Assembly (NCBI GenBank): GCA_900548225.1
Contig: URJM01000046.1
Span: forward strand, 1 to 16,916
Reading direction: 5' to 3'
Source of the DNA: an uncultured bacterium
Lineage (GTDB): Bacteria; Verrucomicrobiota; Lentisphaeria; Oligosphaerales; Oligosphaeraceae
Length of the DNA stretch: 16,916 nt
Position 1 is the stretch's first letter; each line of letters starts with the position of its first letter. The notes beneath the pieces were generated by a model. That model had not been told where the DNA came from. It made no database searches and was given only the letters and a program-made list of their open reading frames with translations. This document shows, piece after piece, positions 16,517 through 16,916 of this stretch. The position numbers and the translations under genes were made by a program.

Positions 16517-16522
16517 ATAATA
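16517..16522 (-). promoter_or_regulatory. candidate -10 element of galK promoter
   Basis: TATTAT on the minus strand, within the most AT-rich stretch of the gap (TATATTATG), matches the sigma-70 -10 consensus at five of six bases. The expected -35 position reads CCTCC-like sequence, so the promoter would be weak or need an activator. A transcript from here would have a leader of roughly 95 bases to the preferred galK ATG, or about 13 to the upstream GTG. Confidence 0.35.
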
Positions 16523-16550
16523 TACCCCTTTGATGGAGAGGAGGCGTCCT

Positions 16551-16581
16551 GCCGTAGCCAGTGAGAGAATGGCTTGACGGC
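16551..16581 (-). promoter_or_regulatory. inverted repeat just upstream of the galK promoter
   Basis: GCCGT-AGCCA and TGGCT-ACGGC arms (ten base pairs, two-base bulge, nine-base spacer) form an inverted repeat abutting the T-tract of the terminator and ending about 27 bases upstream of the candidate -10. It could be a second hairpin of the terminator or a binding site for a regulator of galK; the sequence alone does not decide. Confidence 0.35.
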
Positions 16582-16635
16582 AAAGAAAACCGGGAACTGG
16601 GGATGTCTGCCACAGGCATGACACCCAGCTCCCGG
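16582..16635 (-). terminator. intrinsic terminator, possibly bidirectional
   Basis: A long hairpin (16590-16635) has outer arms CCGGGAACTGGG and CCCAGCTCCCGG with one mismatch and inner arms TGTCTGCC and GGCATGACA around an ACA loop, about 19 pairs in all with two small bulges. On the minus strand it is followed at once by TTTTCTTT (16589-16582), the classic intrinsic terminator form, and would stop transcription from the gene at the right edge before galK. On the plus strand seven T residues (16645-16651) follow ten bases after the stem, so it may also act in that direction. Confidence 0.75.
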
Positions 16636-16686
16636 CTCTCTGGCTTTTTTTACGATGGGCCCTGTTCCTCAGGAAGAAAGGTCTCT

Positions 16687-16802
16687 GAACCACGAAACAC
16701 ACGGATGCCCGCAGTCCGGCATTGTCTGAAAATCAGTCAAGCCGTCCCATGAGAAGATGACGATTCTGTTCATTCCTGTCCATTCCTGTCCATTCGTGGT
16801 TC
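16687..16802. repeat. short interspersed-repeat-like element with terminal inverted repeats
   Basis: The ends are a perfect ten-base inverted repeat, GAACCACGAA (16687-16696) and TTCGTGGTTC (16793-16802). The right end carries a tandem ten-base unit CATTCCTGTC twice (16771-16790), followed by the related CATTCGTGGT (16791-16800). The left end continues ACACACGGATG. There is no open reading frame inside. ACCACGAA/ATTCGTGG-type intergenic repeats are, from memory, common in environmental Planctomycetota-Verrucomicrobiota-type genomes; whether this is one member of a dispersed family or a lone element needs the rest of the genome. Confidence 0.5.
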
Positions 16803-16841
16803 TGTCTTCCTCCCTTTTTGTGGAACAGCGCCCTGCACGGA

Positions 16842-16916
16842 TTATGCTTGTGCGGCGGGTGTCGTCGTCTCGGGCTTCTTGAGTTCCTTGAACTTCTTTC
16901 TGAGGAGGACGAAGGA
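16842..16916 (-). CDS. 3' end of an unidentified gene (C-terminal 24 residues)
   Basis: An open frame enters from the right edge and stops with TAA at 16842-16844. The visible residues begin SFVLLRKKFKELKKPE and end TTTPAAQA: a short hydrophobic start, a basic amphipathic stretch, then a Thr/Ala/Pro-rich tail. This is how many small membrane proteins end after their last helix; the large-conductance mechanosensitive channel MscL is one family with such a tail, but the fragment is too short to name. The terminator about 200 bases downstream would serve it, with the repeat element lying in its 3' untranslated region. Confidence 0.55.
   Translation of the reverse strand, partial: SFVLLRKKFKELKKPETTTPAAQA

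Noticed and set aside
16771..16800. Tandem ten-base units as a CRISPR array
   Set aside because: The repeats are adjacent with no spacers, far shorter than CRISPR repeats, and no cas gene is present.

Overview
The window is a dense block of genes that all run on the minus strand. I see no rRNA, tRNA, CRISPR array or transposase. It is fairly GC-rich. Together, a cytoplasmic GH2 beta-mannosidase, a fused PilM-PilN assembly protein with a secretin and traffic ATPase, and a galactokinase with an unusual first motif suggest a Gram-negative bacterium of the Planctomycetota-Verrucomicrobiota-Lentisphaerota group, perhaps a carbohydrate-degrading Lentisphaerota. That placement is inference; there is no marker RNA in the window.

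In transcription order (high to low coordinates): the last 24 codons of an unidentified basic-tailed protein (16842 to the edge); a 425-base gap with a terminator hairpin, a second hairpin, an interspersed-repeat-like element and a weak candidate promoter; galactokinase (15244-16416); the signal recognition particle GTPase Ffh (13534-15051); a five-gene assembly cluster (6534-13416) coding for an outer-membrane secretin, a PilM-PilN fusion (GspL-like), PilO/GspM, a PilP/GspC-like protein and a GspE/PilB ATPase; a UbiB-family ABC1 kinase-like membrane protein (4823-6490); a six-hairpin glycosidase-like protein of unknown specificity (2609-4801); and a GH2 beta-mannosidase (31-2544).

The secretin-to-mannosidase genes are separated by at most 64 bases, and two junctions are ATGA overlaps, so one transcript is plausible. 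The assembly genes would form an outer-membrane channel, an inner-membrane alignment complex and the cytoplasmic motor of a type II secretion or type IV pilus machine. The platform protein (GspF/PilC), pilins, retraction ATPase and prepilin peptidase are not here and must be elsewhere if the machine is complete. The two glycosidase-like genes lack signal peptides and probably act in the cytoplasm on imported oligosaccharides; galactokinase fits the same sugar-using lifestyle.

The points most worth a second look are the PilM-PilN fusion that keeps an INLLP-like docking motif in cis, the reciprocal Asn/Glu exchange in the galactokinase sugar-binding motif, the Gly substitution in the UbiB Ala-rich loop, the unassigned six-hairpin protein, and the repeat element upstream of galK. 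I found no strong case for a wholly new defence or mobile system.
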